64,000 nt of DNA, from contig MNCI01018059.1 of assembly GCA_015680685.1 (NCBI GenBank), positions 744,368 to 808,367 on the forward strand, written 5' to 3'. The position numbers and the translations under genes were made by a program. Below, piece by piece: positions 1-11,462 of this stretch; within the stretch, counting starts at the first letter, position 1, and the number at the start of each line of letters is the position of its first letter. Under the pieces are notes generated by a model. It saw only the letters and a program-made list of their open reading frames with translations. It was not told the DNA's origin and made no database searches. Source of the stretch: Gnetum montanum. Its lineage: Eukaryota > Streptophyta > Gnetopsida > Gnetales > Gnetaceae.

Positions 1-902
1 TATATTATCATAGAAGTCAACTATTACATCAAATGGGCAAAATCAGCGATCATCACTAACTATACATCATCCAATACTATTAGATTTGTATAATAAAATT
101 TTGTAGATAGATTTGGGATGCCATGTCCACTGATTTCTGACAATGAAACTCATTTTATAGGTGTAACTTTTCAAAAAGTTATGCAATTCTTGTGTGTTGA
201 ACATAAATTAACAACATCCTATCAGCCCTAAGACAATAGTCAAGTAGAGGTAACTAACAGGGAAATTACAAAGATCCTAATAAGGACCATAAGCAAATAT
301 AGGATAGACTAGACCACAAAACTCAATGATGCCCTTCTGGCCTATCACTCAACCTGGAAACTCCCTATTGGCTACTCTTCCTACGAGTTGGTGTATGAAA
401 AACTTCCAACACTCCCAATTTGATCTAAGCTCCATATACTCTCAATAGCCTTTGAACTGAATCTTGACCTAAGTTTAGCACAAAAAGAGAGACTAATCAA
501 CCTCAACATGCTAGTCAAAAATTGATTAGTGAGCTTATCTTTAAATGAAGTGCACAAGGCATTCAACAAACAATGACATGACCTCAAAATATGGAAACTA
601 AAATTTCAACTAGGAGATAAGGTTCTATATTGGAATCCCACAAATGTACCCTAGGAAAAAAAATTCAAACATTATGGAAGGGACCTTATATAATTAATGA
701 AACCCTTCCTTCTAGGGCCATGACCATATATAAACCCAAGAGCCTAAATAAAAAGCAGTTGATCAACATCCAACAATTGTAGCTTTTTGATGAACCTAAG
801 TAAGCCAATGCAACGAATACCTCAACGGATGGACAACCACACTCAATTTTTTGGATCTTCTTCTTCCAACATAGTCATGAGGGAGATGGCCATCTATCCT
901 AA
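1..902 (+). pseudogene. E1 integrase (3' end of pol), decayed
   Basis: This is the C-terminal two thirds of a Ty3/gypsy integrase. It would splice retrotransposon cDNA into the host chromosome. The catalytic core is readable: LISDNETHF carries the second Asp and VEVTNREITK the catalytic Glu. It is followed by GYSSYELVYEKLPTLPI and a basic C-terminal tail ending in HSHEGDGH. The first catalytic Asp would lie left of the window. In-frame stops occur about every 30-60 codons, many explainable as C-to-T or G-to-A changes of Gln or Trp codons. It is closely related to the E3 integrase at 39190-40473, which serves as its reading guide. It is the only pol part of E1 inside the window. Confidence 0.9.
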
Positions 903-2965
903 TCATCCATATGGCTTCTTAGTTTTTCTAGTTTTTTTTTCATGTGTTTGATTTTGTAAGTTATTTATTCTATGCCTTTTTTATTTTAAAACTTCTTCCT
1001 ATTTTACACCATTTTTTGTTTTACACCATCATTAGTACATTTGAATCTTTCTTGAATATTTTACATTTTATTATATATTTTACTTTGTTTTGTTTAAGTG
1101 TGATTTTAAAATTTTTGCTAATTTACATGCTTTGTGCTAATAGGACATAGTGGTGTTGTAGCTGCTACTAATGGTGGTTTTTACTTAATGTTTTGTTTGC
1201 TAATGTCTAGTTTCTATTTTTGAATTTTTGTATCGATGGCTCAATCATGGTTTCTTTTTCATGGAACAGGCAATGAGTCCATGACATCCACCCATTCACA
1301 AACTCTATGGTTTTTCTTATTTTGGAAGTTTCAGGTCCCTTTCATTAAATAAATCTTTAATAAATTGATAACCTTGGTAGTTTCCAAAATTGGAAAGGAT
1401 TCAAAGGTTTGCACAGGGTGTGACTTCAAGGGGACTCAGTACTCTTTGTACTCTTCTATTTACTTGGGTGCTCAAGTGTTTTCATAGACTTCTTATAGTT
1501 CCATTTAGACCAATAACAGGAAGTTAAATACAGTCTTTGCATGGTGTGGTTCCCATCCATAAAAAATAAAAACAAGAAAAAAAAAACATTATAGGAATTC
1601 AAAGCACACCCCTTAGATAAATAAATAGGCTACAAGCACTAGTTATGGGACTATAAAGACATGTTACCCATGCCTAAAAATCCCCTTTAACTAAGGTCCT
1701 CTCTCACTTTCTACTTCTCTTTCTTTTCTCTTTATGGAATAATGGTTGTTCTGTGGGTGCACTCTTGTGTCTCAAGGATATGGATTGGTCTTTAAGTGGC
1801 GATGCAAAGTCACTAAAAGAAGTTGGTTTTGGTCTAGACTAGGGATGGATCTTCTCAGGTCATTTTAAACACAAGTTCCATAAGGAACTTCTTATTATCC
1901 CAATTTGGAATTCCATTCCACCTTCTCCATCATCCATATCTACTGACCATAATCTACCTCATTGTCAATGTTCATGTTCTTGATTCTGTGTCTTGATTTG
2001 ATGTATTTAAATTCTTAGGTAGAATCTTCTAGGTTTTGGTCCTTAACTTCCATCGACCATTAATCACCTCTGGGGCCCATGAAATCTTTAGGTTGAGGTT
2101 ATGCAAGGGTAAATAAGGCATGTGCCTACTCTGGGATGGACCCACTTGCATATATCTTGGTTGGGTTTGTTAAGTACCTTATCCTTAGACATTCTCACAA
2201 TTAGAATCTTTCATACACCCATCTTGTACATTATACCATGTGCTCCTTTACATATTTTATTTAATAAATATATTCTCCATCAAATTTTTTAGGTTTTGAG
2301 CAGTCAAAGATCCTTTTCAATGATTTTATCATATTCTTGGCTTTTCTAGGATTTCATGAATCCCAAATTCATTGAAACATTCCTTATATTTTTGAGATAT
2401 TCAAGTTCCAAATTTTACCTATCGGCCCCGTATATAGGGCCCCATTGATGGAGTAGACTCATATATGAGGCCCTGTATATAGGGCCCAATCAATGTAAGG
2501 GAAAAATAGAATATATATGCATGACCCCACTAGAAAAATTTTACATTTTCTCATAAATGGCAAAGAAGTATTTCAATTTTTCAAAGCTCAAAACCTTCCA
2601 AATCCAATAACTTCCTAACCGTTTATCTAAATCACTCTATTCTTTGACCTTACAACTTCCAAAGGTAATCTCTTTGTCATGGGGGCAAAAAATGTGCCAT
2701 TTTTGACCAAAATGTTTTTGCCATTTTTCTAACTCCCACAAAGGTTTAACTAAGAAATCAACTATTAAACATCAAATTACAAAAGTTAAACCTTCCCAAC
2801 AAACTTTGGTAACATTTACAATATAAAATTAATAAATAATAATAAAATAATCAATTTACCATGGTCCTACCTTAGCTAAAGTGTAACTAACTAATGACAA
2901 AAAGTGTTCAAATATTTAGAGTTACACATTATATCTACTAATCCATGGATGTGTTGTGATTGCAA
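903..2965 (+). other. E1 noncoding region between integrase and ORF3
   Basis: No gene is seen here. The stretch is T-rich at first, then carries blocks that recur in E2, E3 and E4: CAATGAGTCCA near 1270, CATGGTGTGGTTC near 1540, AAGACATGTTACCCATGCC near 1660, and a GCATGTGCCTACTCTGGG block near 2120. Around 2420-2480 are GGGCCC and TATATA words like those in the E1 U3. A CATGGGGG polypurine-like motif lies at 2678-2685. A strong donor-like GTAAGT occurs at 957 and an acceptor-like AACAG at about 1265-1269, so part of this may have been an intron. The short open frames at 944-1150 and 2891-3127 look like chance. Confidence 0.6.
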
Positions 2966-4637
2966 ATGGCACCAAAAGGGAAGCACTCGTAGGAAGCAAG
3001 ACCATCTCAAACCAAGGAGAAATAGCCTAGAATGGGAAGAGGCTAAGAACAAGCCCAAGAAGAACCATTGGAAACCTATGCCATAGGTCCTTGTAGGGAA
3101 GAGGTAGAAGTGAAATTTATTAGACAAATTCTAGAACTAGTAGTAATAACAAAACACTCTCATCAAGATGATGCAACAACACCACAAGAAAATCTAGAGA
3201 TGACCTTGACAAAGGCTTGCCTGAATTAGATCAAATCATAAGAGGTCTAGAAAATAGTGCTTTAAGAGTTAAAATTTGGCCCATTCCTAGAGCAATCACC
3301 AAAATAAGTACATGACTAGCTAAAGGACTCTCCCATGTGGCCAATCATCACTTTCATCGGGAAGTGATACATAGGAGAGAAATTCATATTCTAGAACAAT
3401 AGGTAGCTTAGATCAATGATGAAAATCAAGGACATCTCAGTGTCCTACCTAGCACATGCCATGGCTACAGTGCTTAGGTTACCCAAAATAGGGGCAAGTC
3501 TTCCTGAGATCCTAATGTAGGTGAATCTCAACATAAAGAAATAATGGTTTCAATGATGTTATGGCGTTGACCACAAGGAGTTTGGTGCATTCACACTAAC
3601 AAAGAAGATACACTACAAGATTGTGGCTTTTCACCTCAATCCCATAGTGAGGCCAAGAAAAATCATTGACTTCTCTACCTAAGCATGCACTACTCTAAGT
3701 GGGAGATTTCCTATCAACCTTTCACAGCTAATCTATATAGGGATGGAGAAGAAATTTAAAGAAAATGAATGTGGAAGGAAGGCACTTCCCTTCCCATGCC
3801 TCATTAGGAAACTCAATTGGAGAGGAGTAATAGCCTACTACACCAATGATGTTGTTAGGTAAGTTTTGGCTATCAACTAGGTAGAAATGATGAAAGATAA
3901 AATGCCTATAATGACTATCCAAGAAGAGGAGTAGCGACTACCACCTCCACCCACCATTCAAACAACCATGCCAAAGCTCACTGCAACTACCCAATGGTTA
4001 TGTGAATATAGGGAATGGCTCTTGAGTGAACAAGAGTAATGAGAAAGCATGAGTGACAAGGACCCATCCGTGTACAAACCAGCAATGAGTCACCTAAATG
4101 AGGTGGCCCATATAATCAATTTGATGGGTGGAGGTGGATCCATATTCTCAACCCAACCATAAGAGAGGTCACAATATCTCTCGTAGAATAACATCCACTC
4201 CGAGAAATCTCTAGAAACACTAGAACCTTCTTAGTGTTCTTGGAGGAGCATGAGGGAACAACACTTTTGGTGATGCAGCACCAGGGGCAGGAGACTGTAG
4301 TAGAAATGGTTGCTGACAGTATTGTAGAAACACTCAATGCACCTATGGCATTTATACCAAATGTTACTACACAAGGATGCACAGATTTTTACAAGAACCA
4401 CAAGCAGTAGAATAAACATAGCACAACATGAAGAACTATTAGATCGACTAGTGGGAACTAGAAAACTGCTTCCAAATGGTTTTAAGCTTCTAGATAGTAT
4501 TACTACAACTCAGTTGAAGCTGGTTAAGGGGCAAGAACATCATATTGGAGGGGCAACTTGAAATAGCCATAAAGAAGAATGAACACTTGGCTATGAAAGT
4601 TACTGAATTAAGAGCCCAAATTGCCAACTCCACCTTT
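2966..4637 (+). pseudogene. E1 ORF3, 5' part (interrupted by element T)
   Basis: This is the first part of the third ORF that follows integrase in this Athila-like family. The ATG at 2966 begins MAPKGKHS, close to the MAPKRRQQGG start in E4, and follows ATTGCAA, apparently a mutated splice acceptor. A globular region (about 3540-3860) reads FGAFTLTKKIHYKIVAFHLN, then INLSQLIYIGMEKKF and ALPFPCLIRKLNWRGV. That pattern resembles the plant transposon-associated domain often labelled Transposase_32, which is a recollection and was not searched. Pro-rich and acidic linkers follow. The frame has many stops and shifts. T inserted at 4638; the reading resumes at 22208. Function unknown. Confidence 0.7.
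4633..4637. repeat. Target-site duplication of T, left copy (CCTTT)
   Basis: CCTTT directly precedes the TG end of the left T LTR and is repeated exactly at 22203-22207 after the CA end of the right LTR. A 5-bp duplication is usual for Ty3/gypsy integration. It shows that the sequences on either side were once continuous, within E1 ORF3. Confidence 0.95.
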
Positions 4638-6205
4638 TGTAACGACGGAAAATGTCAGTAGCTAGAATACCAAACAAAATCCGTGTACACAGTCTTAACC
4701 ACAGATCCGTGCGAGGGCTGTGCTAGAGAGAACGAATCCGCAGTCCCCTGAACGGTCTTGTCGATCAGACAGGGACTTACTAAATTAGTAAATCGACGAA
4801 GATTATAGCCATTTCATGGAATGATTTGATTCGATAAATCGCGAAAGGAGAGGAAAACGATGTAAATAAATCGCAAAAATGATAGCGTTAATAGGACAAA
4901 GAGAATCGGATTTAAGAGAAATGCATGATTTCAGGGTCTACACTTTGACCCGAAAAAATGAGTATTTTGTATACAAAGTTACAATGGGAAGACTCCGATT
5001 ATCTTGTGCGGAACATACACAAAATAATAAAAAAACTGTTTAACAAGGAGTGCAGAATAGAGCTCGGTCTACCTTGTAAGCCAAAGACGAAGTGCAAAGA
5101 AGGTCAAGCTCAGATGTCTATCAACCAACTATCTCTGATCAATAGATCTTACTAACTGCACCAGATGATCTCTCGATCTCTGATCTGTCTCCTTTGCTTT
5201 GGATAGTCTCTGCTCAAAACTGCCAAGGATCATCGATGGAGAACTATATCTTCACCAAAAGGTATGATCACTCCTATTGCCAATGCTCGAAAAATGTCTC
5301 TTATTTCTGCTCAAGGATGATAGCTGCCAAAATATGAAGATGTAATCCTCTGCTTTCTTTTTTTCAAAAGGTCCCTCTTTTCTTCGCCAAATGGGGTATT
5401 TATAAGTTTGACAACATGCAAAAAAGGCATGGCCTTGATGACACGTGTCTCGAACTTCCCAGATACCATTGACTTAACCAACATTGCAACGCATGCTGTC
5501 AACACTTTTTCCGAAGCTGCTTCATGACTACGCACAATATGCTCATCAGCGCATTGCGCATATGGATAGCAAATGCGTAACTGCTTTAGCTGGCTTTACG
5601 CTGTATTACACTTGTTTACGCTGTGTCGCATGGCAGAGCGTAACAAAGCATGGAAATAGTAAGTCAAGCTGTTTTACGCTCATTTACGCAACAAAGTGTA
5701 GTGAAGCGTAAAAATGATCAACTCGACAATAAATTACACTGATGTATGCTACGTAGCGTAACTAGCGTAAAGCGATCAATCTGCAAAAAGAAAGGATTTT
5801 ATCTGTCACACTTCCTTTGGACTTTCCCTTTGACCTTTTGAAGCTCATTACGCTGCCTTGCGTAACAGAGCGTAAATTTGACCCTGGATAAAAGACTTAG
5901 CAGAATATGTGAGAAGTCGCATATTATGTTGTTTAAGCTTCACCAAATTTGCTAAAGTAAGTTACCTTCTGATGTCAAACTATGTTAAGCAGAATTACGC
6001 TAAGCATCATTACGCTATGTTGCGTAATGTAGCATAAAGACAAAAAACATAGTAAAATTGAAATCTATAAGGAACTCATAGACTTGATGCTGAGCACCGT
6101 TTCGCCTCGCTTTGCCTTATTCTACCTTCTAGAATTTTGCCGTGAACTTTCGCCCAAATCGTGAATTTTTGCCTTAGGCCGATTCGCGATTTCTATGGTG
6201 TTTCA
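4638..6205 (-). repeat. T 3' LTR (left copy), 1568 bp
   Basis: On the + strand it begins TGTAACGACGG and ends GGTGTTTCA, giving TG...CA ends. It pairs with 20587-22202; the 48-bp length difference equals the N-containing duplication in that copy. On the transcribed (-) strand U3 occupies roughly 6205 down to 5410, with a TATA-like CTTATAAATACC at about 5397-5408. U3 is crowded with GCGTAA/TTACGC words. As the downstream LTR it would supply the polyadenylation site. Small ORFs within it (4958-5155, 5311-5535, 5484-5711) also occur in the other LTR and are probably not genes. Confidence 0.95.
5560..6035. repeat. Array of GCGTAA / TTACGC words in T U3
   Basis: About fifteen copies of GCGTAA or its complement TTACGC lie irregularly spaced in both orientations over less than 500 bp, several as inverted pairs around a GCAT-like centre. 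The matching part of the other LTR (about 21500-22030) keeps most of them, some reduced to GTGTAA or TTACAC by CpG-type decay. They lie upstream of the TATA-like box in the direction of transcription, so they are plausible protein-binding sites in the promoter. Confidence 0.75.
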
Positions 6206-6218
6206 ATGGCCCCTCTTT
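6206..6218 (-). promoter_or_regulatory. T polypurine tract
   Basis: Read on the - strand, AAAGAGGGGCCAT abuts the TGAAACACC start of the 3' LTR. A purine run at this place primes plus-strand DNA synthesis in LTR retrotransposons. Confidence 0.8.
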
Positions 6219-6664
6219 GTTGACGGTTAGAGGGCTTACCCGAAAGACGTCGACAATAAATACGAAACACCAGACCGATGAAAGTACCAACAATGTTTAT
6301 CAACAAGTACTCAAGTGTCGCCCTGTCAACACAGAGGAGCAGAGAAGAAGGAAATGGGAGATAGAATGGTACAGGAGGAAATATGTTTGGGGAAGATGCA
6401 AATGTGGTTCAGGGAAGACCCAAATGTGGTTCGGGAAAGACCCAGATGTGGTGGGGATAGCATCTTCACGCATAAGCACTCAGGTATTCTCCTACGATTG
6501 CATTTGCATGGAGTTATGCCATCATTTTGTGTTAAAGGGGGTTGCATAGATGAATTGTGTTGCGCCTATGCGGCTTGGGCGAGATGTGTTTCACCCATTT
6601 TGCCAACCCCTGCTCTCTTTTTTATTTTTTTTAGCATTCACTAGGCGAGTTGCATTACGCCGAT

Positions 6665-7363
6665 TCATGGACTTGAGTGTAATGCAAATGCAGAGAGTGT
6701 TTCACATTTTGTGTAAGGGAAGTAGATGGGATAGTTAAGGTTAGTGACAAGGGCTAGGAGTAGGATTATGAGAAACACAAGGATGCATCCCTTGAGTGGA
6801 CAGGCCAACTTAAGTAGCCATCTCAAAACATTGTCGGTATTACACCACTCAGATGAACACACCTTCGAACGATGTCCTCGTAACAAGTAACCTAAAACCA
6901 AAGAAGAAAACAGAGGATACCATTGTCCATGTGAATCACGGACGATGTTGTTGAAACAAGTACTATTAAAGGCAAGATAAAGTGATCGGGCCGTGAAGGA
7001 GGAACTGTAGCACGAGGCCCAAGTCTTCACCCTTGATGCTCGGCCCAGCATATCGTTGCCAAAGAACATCAGACTCAACGCACCTATCTGGTTATGCAAA
7101 TAACCAGCTAGATGAATCTGTGAAGCCAGAACCTGATAGTGACGATGAGTAGAGATCCCAAAAGTCGTAATTGCTGAGGACTCCTTTGGGGCTTCGAACG
7201 GTGAAAATAACCTCTTAGAGATACCACCGCTGAAATAGGTGCAGTGACGGTTTCTCCAAGGGGTCAGTAGTATGCCCTTCAGCACATCTGAGGGATCAGC
7301 AGATTGCCGATGAGGTAGTGATGCTGGGACTATTCTCAGCATCCCACCCCATTTATCTTGCAT
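6665..7363 (-). CDS. Uninterrupted ORF of unknown function 3' of T integrase
   Basis: The frame is open from at least 7420 and contains an ATG at 7363 (MQDKWGGM), giving 232 codons; the upstream TTG at 7420 is not a likely plant start. It lies on the coding strand of T between the minisatellite and the LTR, the place where some Tat elements keep an extra gene. I recognise no domain. A strongly hydrophobic stretch near the C-terminus (about residues 185-205, GCILVFLIILLLALV) would fit a membrane helix, followed by a short tail. It is notable because every known T domain is full of stops while this frame is not. It could still be a chance opening in moderately GC-rich DNA. Confidence 0.35.
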   Translation of the reverse strand: MQDKWGGMLRIVPASLPHRQSADPSDVLKGILLTPWRNRHCTYFSGGISKRLFSPFEAPKESSAITTFGISTHRHYQVLASQIHLAGYLHNQIGALSLMFFGNDMLGRASRVKTWASCYSSSFTARSLYLAFNSTCFNNIVRDSHGQWYPLFSSLVLGYLLRGHRSKVCSSEWCNTDNVLRWLLKLACPLKGCILVFLIILLLALVTNLNYPIYFPYTKCETLSAFALHSSP

Positions 7364-7412
7364 CTGAACAGAGATAATTACGCTCGCTTGATTTGCATGA
7401 TGGTAGTTTGTG

Positions 7413-7911
7413 AGTCCCAATTTTCAGTCCTGGTAGACTGTCATTGCTGGTTTTAAGTCTCAGTAGACCATGGTCCCAGTTTAAAGTCTGGGTAGACCGA
7501 AAAATTCTAGTTTTACGTCGTAGTGGATGGTGGCGAAGCTGATTTATGGTCTCAACAGACCGTGCTGTGGGTATCAGTTTTGTGTCACGACTCAGGGACA
7601 AGTCTATGCAAGTTTTACATCTCAGCAGACGGATGCTTACCTTTGCCAATTTTATGTCATGGCAGACAGCCGGTGCCAGTTTAGCATCGTGGTGGACGCG
7701 TGCAGAAAATGCCAGTTTTTCGTCTTAGTAGACCTGTAAAACACTGCCAGTTTTATGTCGTAGCGGATGGTTACAACTTGCTAGTTTTACGTCGTGGCAG
7801 ACGATCAGTGTCAGTTTAGCGTCGTGGAGAACGCGTGAAGGGAATGCCAGTTTTACGTCGTAGCGGACATTTGTTGCCAGTTTAATGTTGTAGTAGACGA
7901 TTGTGGCCATA
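7413..7911. repeat. Degenerate minisatellite, about 15 units of 29-38 bp
   Basis: The repeated core on the + strand is GCCAGTTTTACGTCGTAGCG followed by GAC and a variable spacer. Units differ in spacer length and have drifted by transitions. The array lies just 3' of the integrase stop in the direction of T transcription. Tandem arrays here are a known habit of Tat/Ogre elements and can seed satellites. The short ORFs at 7353-7739 and 7725-7910 run through the repeat and are not convincing genes. Confidence 0.85.
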
Positions 7912-7934
7912 CCTGATATTCACACTGGAGATGC

Positions 7935-9409
7935 AGCTATATGTAGTACCGTTTCAAATATATATGATTGATAGGATTTGGTAACTCATTGCCGTCAATA
8001 TCTGCTAACTTGAATGCTCCGTTGCCATACACATCAGTCACCAAGAAAGGGCCCTCCCAGTTTGCAAAGAACTTGTCCACTGGTTCGCGAATGGCCTTGA
8101 GAACTAAATCTCCCTTCTTGATCGGACGCTGCTAAAGATTATGACGATGCTTTTTCCTTTGCTTGTCTTGATACTTTTCAATTATATCAAGCGTCTGTAT
8201 TCACTTCTCTTCTACAGAATCCAAATCCATAATCCGAGACTCAGTGTGTAGAGCCTCATTTATAATCATGGAAAGGACCATTCTCAGAGAAGGAATTTGT
8301 AATTTGAGGGGCAGCACCGCCTCAGATCCGTAGACTAGGCTATAGGGCATACTGTCTATAGCCATCCTACATGTAGTACGATATGCCCATAGCACATAGA
8401 AGATTTTTTCGTGCCATCGTCTCTTATTGCTGTCGAGCATTTTCTTGAGCAGATTGATAATGACTTTATTTGTGGCTTCAGCTTGACCATTNTTGTCGAG
8501 CATTTTCTTGAGCAGATTGATAATGACTTTATTTGTGGCTTCAGCTTGACCATTCGCTTGCGGGTAATAGGGCGAGTAAAAAGATTATTTAATGCCAAGG
8601 CTATCACAGAAGGATTTGGTTTCCGTACTACTAAACTGTGGCCTGTTATCGATCACGATAGTCATCGGGAGACCAAATATGGTTACAATGTTGTCTAAGA
8701 TGAAATGGAAAATCTATTGGGATGTGATCTTCCATAGAGGAATAGCTTCTACCCACTTCGTGAAGTACTCAGTAGCGGTAATTATGAAGCTATGACCTGT
8801 AGAGGATTTCGGTGTGATGAGACCTATGATGTCTAGTCCCCATCGTTGAAACGACCATGTTATTTGAGTCATATGTAACTCTGTAGGCGACACATGTATA
8901 AGATTTGCATAATGCTAACACTTGTTGTAAGTTTTAACCTTTGTTAAACAATCTTTTTCCATGTAAGGCTAGTAATAACCTAAGCGATGGATTTTTGAAG
9001 CCATAGCCTATGGTGCTATGTGTCCTCTGCATAATCCCTCGTGGACCTCGCCAACTATACGTTGTGCTTGGTCTTTGTTAATGCAAGTAAGTTGTACACC
9101 ATCAAAAGAGCATCTACAAAGAGTACTGTCTCCTATGATGACGTGCCTAGCTCGCTTGCGGATTGCATCTTTCTGCGCTCGTGTTAATTTGTGCGGTGGT
9201 TCACCATGCAAGAGGTAAGTTTTAATGCTATTGTACCACTCTGGAGTTCTATCCTTGAGCAGAGCAGATATTTGCGCTGCCTGAATGATGGGATCTGTGT
9301 AATCTGTTATTAATATGGGATAGGTGTCGAACAGGTGTGAGGGCACGTTCAAAGCTAGTGTGGCCAATGCATCAGCTAGTGTGATCAGTTCATGGCACGT
9401 GTTGGGCAT
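7935..9409 (-). pseudogene. T integrase
   Basis: This would insert T cDNA into the genome. Reading right to left, the N-terminal zinc-binding part has the EVHEGLCRGHIAP segment. The core has WGLDIIG (first Asp), VIDNRPQF (second Asp) and GQAEATNKV (Glu), all three residues retained. It then reads YRTTCRMAIDSMPYSLVYGS and a C-terminal part with WEGPFLVTDVYGNGAF. Several stops break the frame. An N at 8492 sits inside a duplicated 61-bp stretch that repeats the catalytic Glu segment; this is probably an assembly fault. It joins the RNase H block upstream and ends near the minisatellite. Confidence 0.92.
8431..8554. other. Single N flanked by an exact 61-bp direct duplication (assembly artefact)
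   Basis: Bases 8431-8491 are repeated exactly at 8494-8554 around N at 8492 and one extra T. It falls in integrase and duplicates about 20 codons. The same pattern occurs at 21609-21702, which suggests unmerged contig ends rather than biology. Confidence 0.85.
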
Positions 9410-10325
9410 CGATGGTTGTGAATCGTTTCAGAAGATCTTTAGCCATATCACAGTAGGGCTATAAATGTGTAGCCTTGTAGGCGTAGACTCCTGTGATCTG
9501 ATTAATGATGAGCATCGAATCACCTCTAATTGCCAGGTGTCGAACATCAAGTTCGCTGGCAGTTAGTAATCCCCTGAGGAGCCTCTTGTACTCTACCACA
9601 TTGTTCGTGCAGGGGAAGGTCAAGTGATAAGCGTGAAGATGCACATCCTCAGGTGATAGCATAATAACTATAGCGATGCTGCCACCTCTAACGGTTGAAG
9701 CTCCGTTGAAGTATAACATCGCTTTAGGGCCTGTCAGGACGAGGCTTAAGCTATGTACATGTTCATCCAGAAATTCAAGCTCTATGGTTGCCTGAATGTC
9801 AATAGGTGACGTTATTAATTGGTTGGCTATCGCTTGGCCTTTCGTGGAAGATTGGCCAATGTAATGCAGATCGAATTCTGCCGTGATAGCCTTCCAGCGA
9901 GCTATTTTGCTACTCTCGTATAAGTTATGCATAATGGCTCTAAGAATATTATTTTTACAGATGATGTTGACTTGGCTATGGAAAAGATAATGCCTACACT
10001 TCTTGAGCGTAAATACTAATGCTAAGCAGTTATGCTCTACTTCGTTGTACCTTGTTTCATACGCACATAGAGCATGACTCAAGTAGTAGATGGGTACTTC
10101 CAACCCATCGTTTCTCCTTTGATAGAGCAATGCAGCTAAGGCTATGTTTAAAGTTGTGAGGTAGATATAAAATGGTTGATCCCTTTGCAGCAGGAAAACT
10201 GTTGGCAAACGTTGAAGCTCTTGCTTCAAGCTGTCAAACACACGCTGACAATCGTCCGTCCATTCGAAATTAACCCTCTTTTTAAGCAAATGTTGCATAG
10301 GGTGTAATTTTTTGGTTAACCTCAA
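9410..10325 (-). pseudogene. T dual RNase H (retroviral type plus archaeal type)
   Basis: RNase H removes the RNA strand from the cDNA hybrid. The first half is the usual gypsy RNase H / connection region: FEWTDDCQRVFDSLKQ, PFYIYLTTLNIALAALLYQ, YYLSHALCAYETRYNEVEHN, and RHYLF. The second half (about 9460-9760) matches the extra archaeal-type RNase H of Tat elements: AMLYFNGAS, TNNVVEYKRLLRGL, IRGDSMLIINQ. In this second domain the first catalytic Asp is Asn (YFNGAS), while the Glu and second Asp remain. The first domain also has Thr or Asn where Asp is usual. Some 288 codons are open, long for this element. It follows RT directly. Confidence 0.9.
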
Positions 10326-11462
10326 GATGAACTGCCTGATAAACTATAACCTCCCCTGTAATCCGTGTAATTTCTTAAGACTTGTAGGGGGTGTCAGTTC
10401 AACAATGGCCTTGACTTTGTCAGGATCTACGCATATACCAGTTTTCGATACCATAAAACCCAGCATGCGTCCAGTTTTGACTTCGAACACACACTTTTTT
10501 GGGTTGATTCGGAGATTATATTTAGAACATATTTTGAGAACTAACTCCAGATCCTCTGAATAATCCTCTGACTTTATAGACTTAACAGCTATATCGTCAA
10601 CATAATCATTCAGTCTCCCTAGGAGGTAATCGTTGAAGATGTATGTCATGGCTTATTGATACATCGCTTCGGTGTTTTTTAATATAAAAGGCATCATGGT
10701 ATAACAAAAGGTCCCCCAGGGCATCATGAATGTCATTGTTAGCTGGTGCTCTGGGTTGATGTGTATTTGATTGTAGCCTGAGAAGCCATCCATGAAGGAC
10801 AAGAGCGCATGTCCAGCGGTTGTATCCACCAATTGATCGATACTCGGCAAGGGGAAGTTATCTTTAATTGTAGCTTTGTTCAAGTCCCGGAAGTCTATGC
10901 AAATGCATATTCCTCCAATATTTTTAGGAACCACTACAATGTTAGATACCCAATCTGAGTAATCAACCGCGCGAATAAAACCAGCCTGGTACAGTTTAGT
11001 AATTTCCTCACGTACTAGTAGCGTGACTTCTGGCTTGATTTTTCATGCTTTCTATCTCACGACTTTGATGTGGGGATCTAGGATTATGTTGTATTGAATT
11101 AATCTTGGGTCTAGTCCCGACATATCTTCATATGACCATGCAAACACTGTAATGTTATTCTGGACGACCTATTTTATGTCGTCATGTGCCTTTTGGTCTA
11201 ATAGAGAACTAACCTTGAGAGTTTTAGTCTCACCCCTATGCATAACCACAAAGACCTCGTTGAGTAGATCTTCAGTTATGTCTCCAGCTTCCAGATCTTG
11301 CATGAGCGTCAATTGCTCTAGCCAGTCTAGAGATGTTTCCGACATGGCTATGATTGCGTCATTAAGGGATAGGTTAGTTTCTATTAGTTTAGGATCAAGC
11401 TGTCTAATGATTTCACCGTGTAAGCTTGTTAAAACTAACGGTGCAGATAAAATTTTGTCCAT
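10326..11462 (-). pseudogene. T reverse transcriptase
   Basis: This copies element RNA into DNA. Motifs in order on the - strand are an N-terminal lead region from an ATG at 11462 (MDKILSAPLVLTSLHGEIIR), VREEITKLYQAGFIRAV, CICIDFRDLNKATIKDNFPL, LSFMDGFSGYNQI, MPWGTFCYTMMPF, and the active site YVDDIAVKS. The catalytic YVDD is intact. Stops lie near 10650 and 11050. The ATG at 11462 follows GGTAG directly, with a second acceptor-like TTTTGTAG about a dozen bases upstream. So the ORF may begin at the downstream edge of an intron, as in Ogre elements. Confidence 0.92.

Noticed and set aside
944-1150. Phe/Leu-rich ORF resembling a membrane protein (also 40541-40765)
   Set aside because: Translation of a T-rich noncoding tract; the E1 and E3 versions do not conserve the protein.
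4958-5711. Small ORFs in the T LTR, mirrored at 20955-21484
   Set aside because: They are duplicated only because the LTR is; they cover the TATA region and differ by stops and shifts between copies.
5560-6035. CRISPR-like or other spaced repeat array
   Set aside because: The repeated words are six bases long, irregularly spaced and in both orientations; the DNA is eukaryotic.
4638-6205. Left T LTR as a solo LTR
   Set aside because: A matching LTR at 20587-22202 with the same CCTTT flank defines one full element.
7353-7910. ORFs across the 7.4-7.9 kb region as genes
   Set aside because: They are read-through of the minisatellite.
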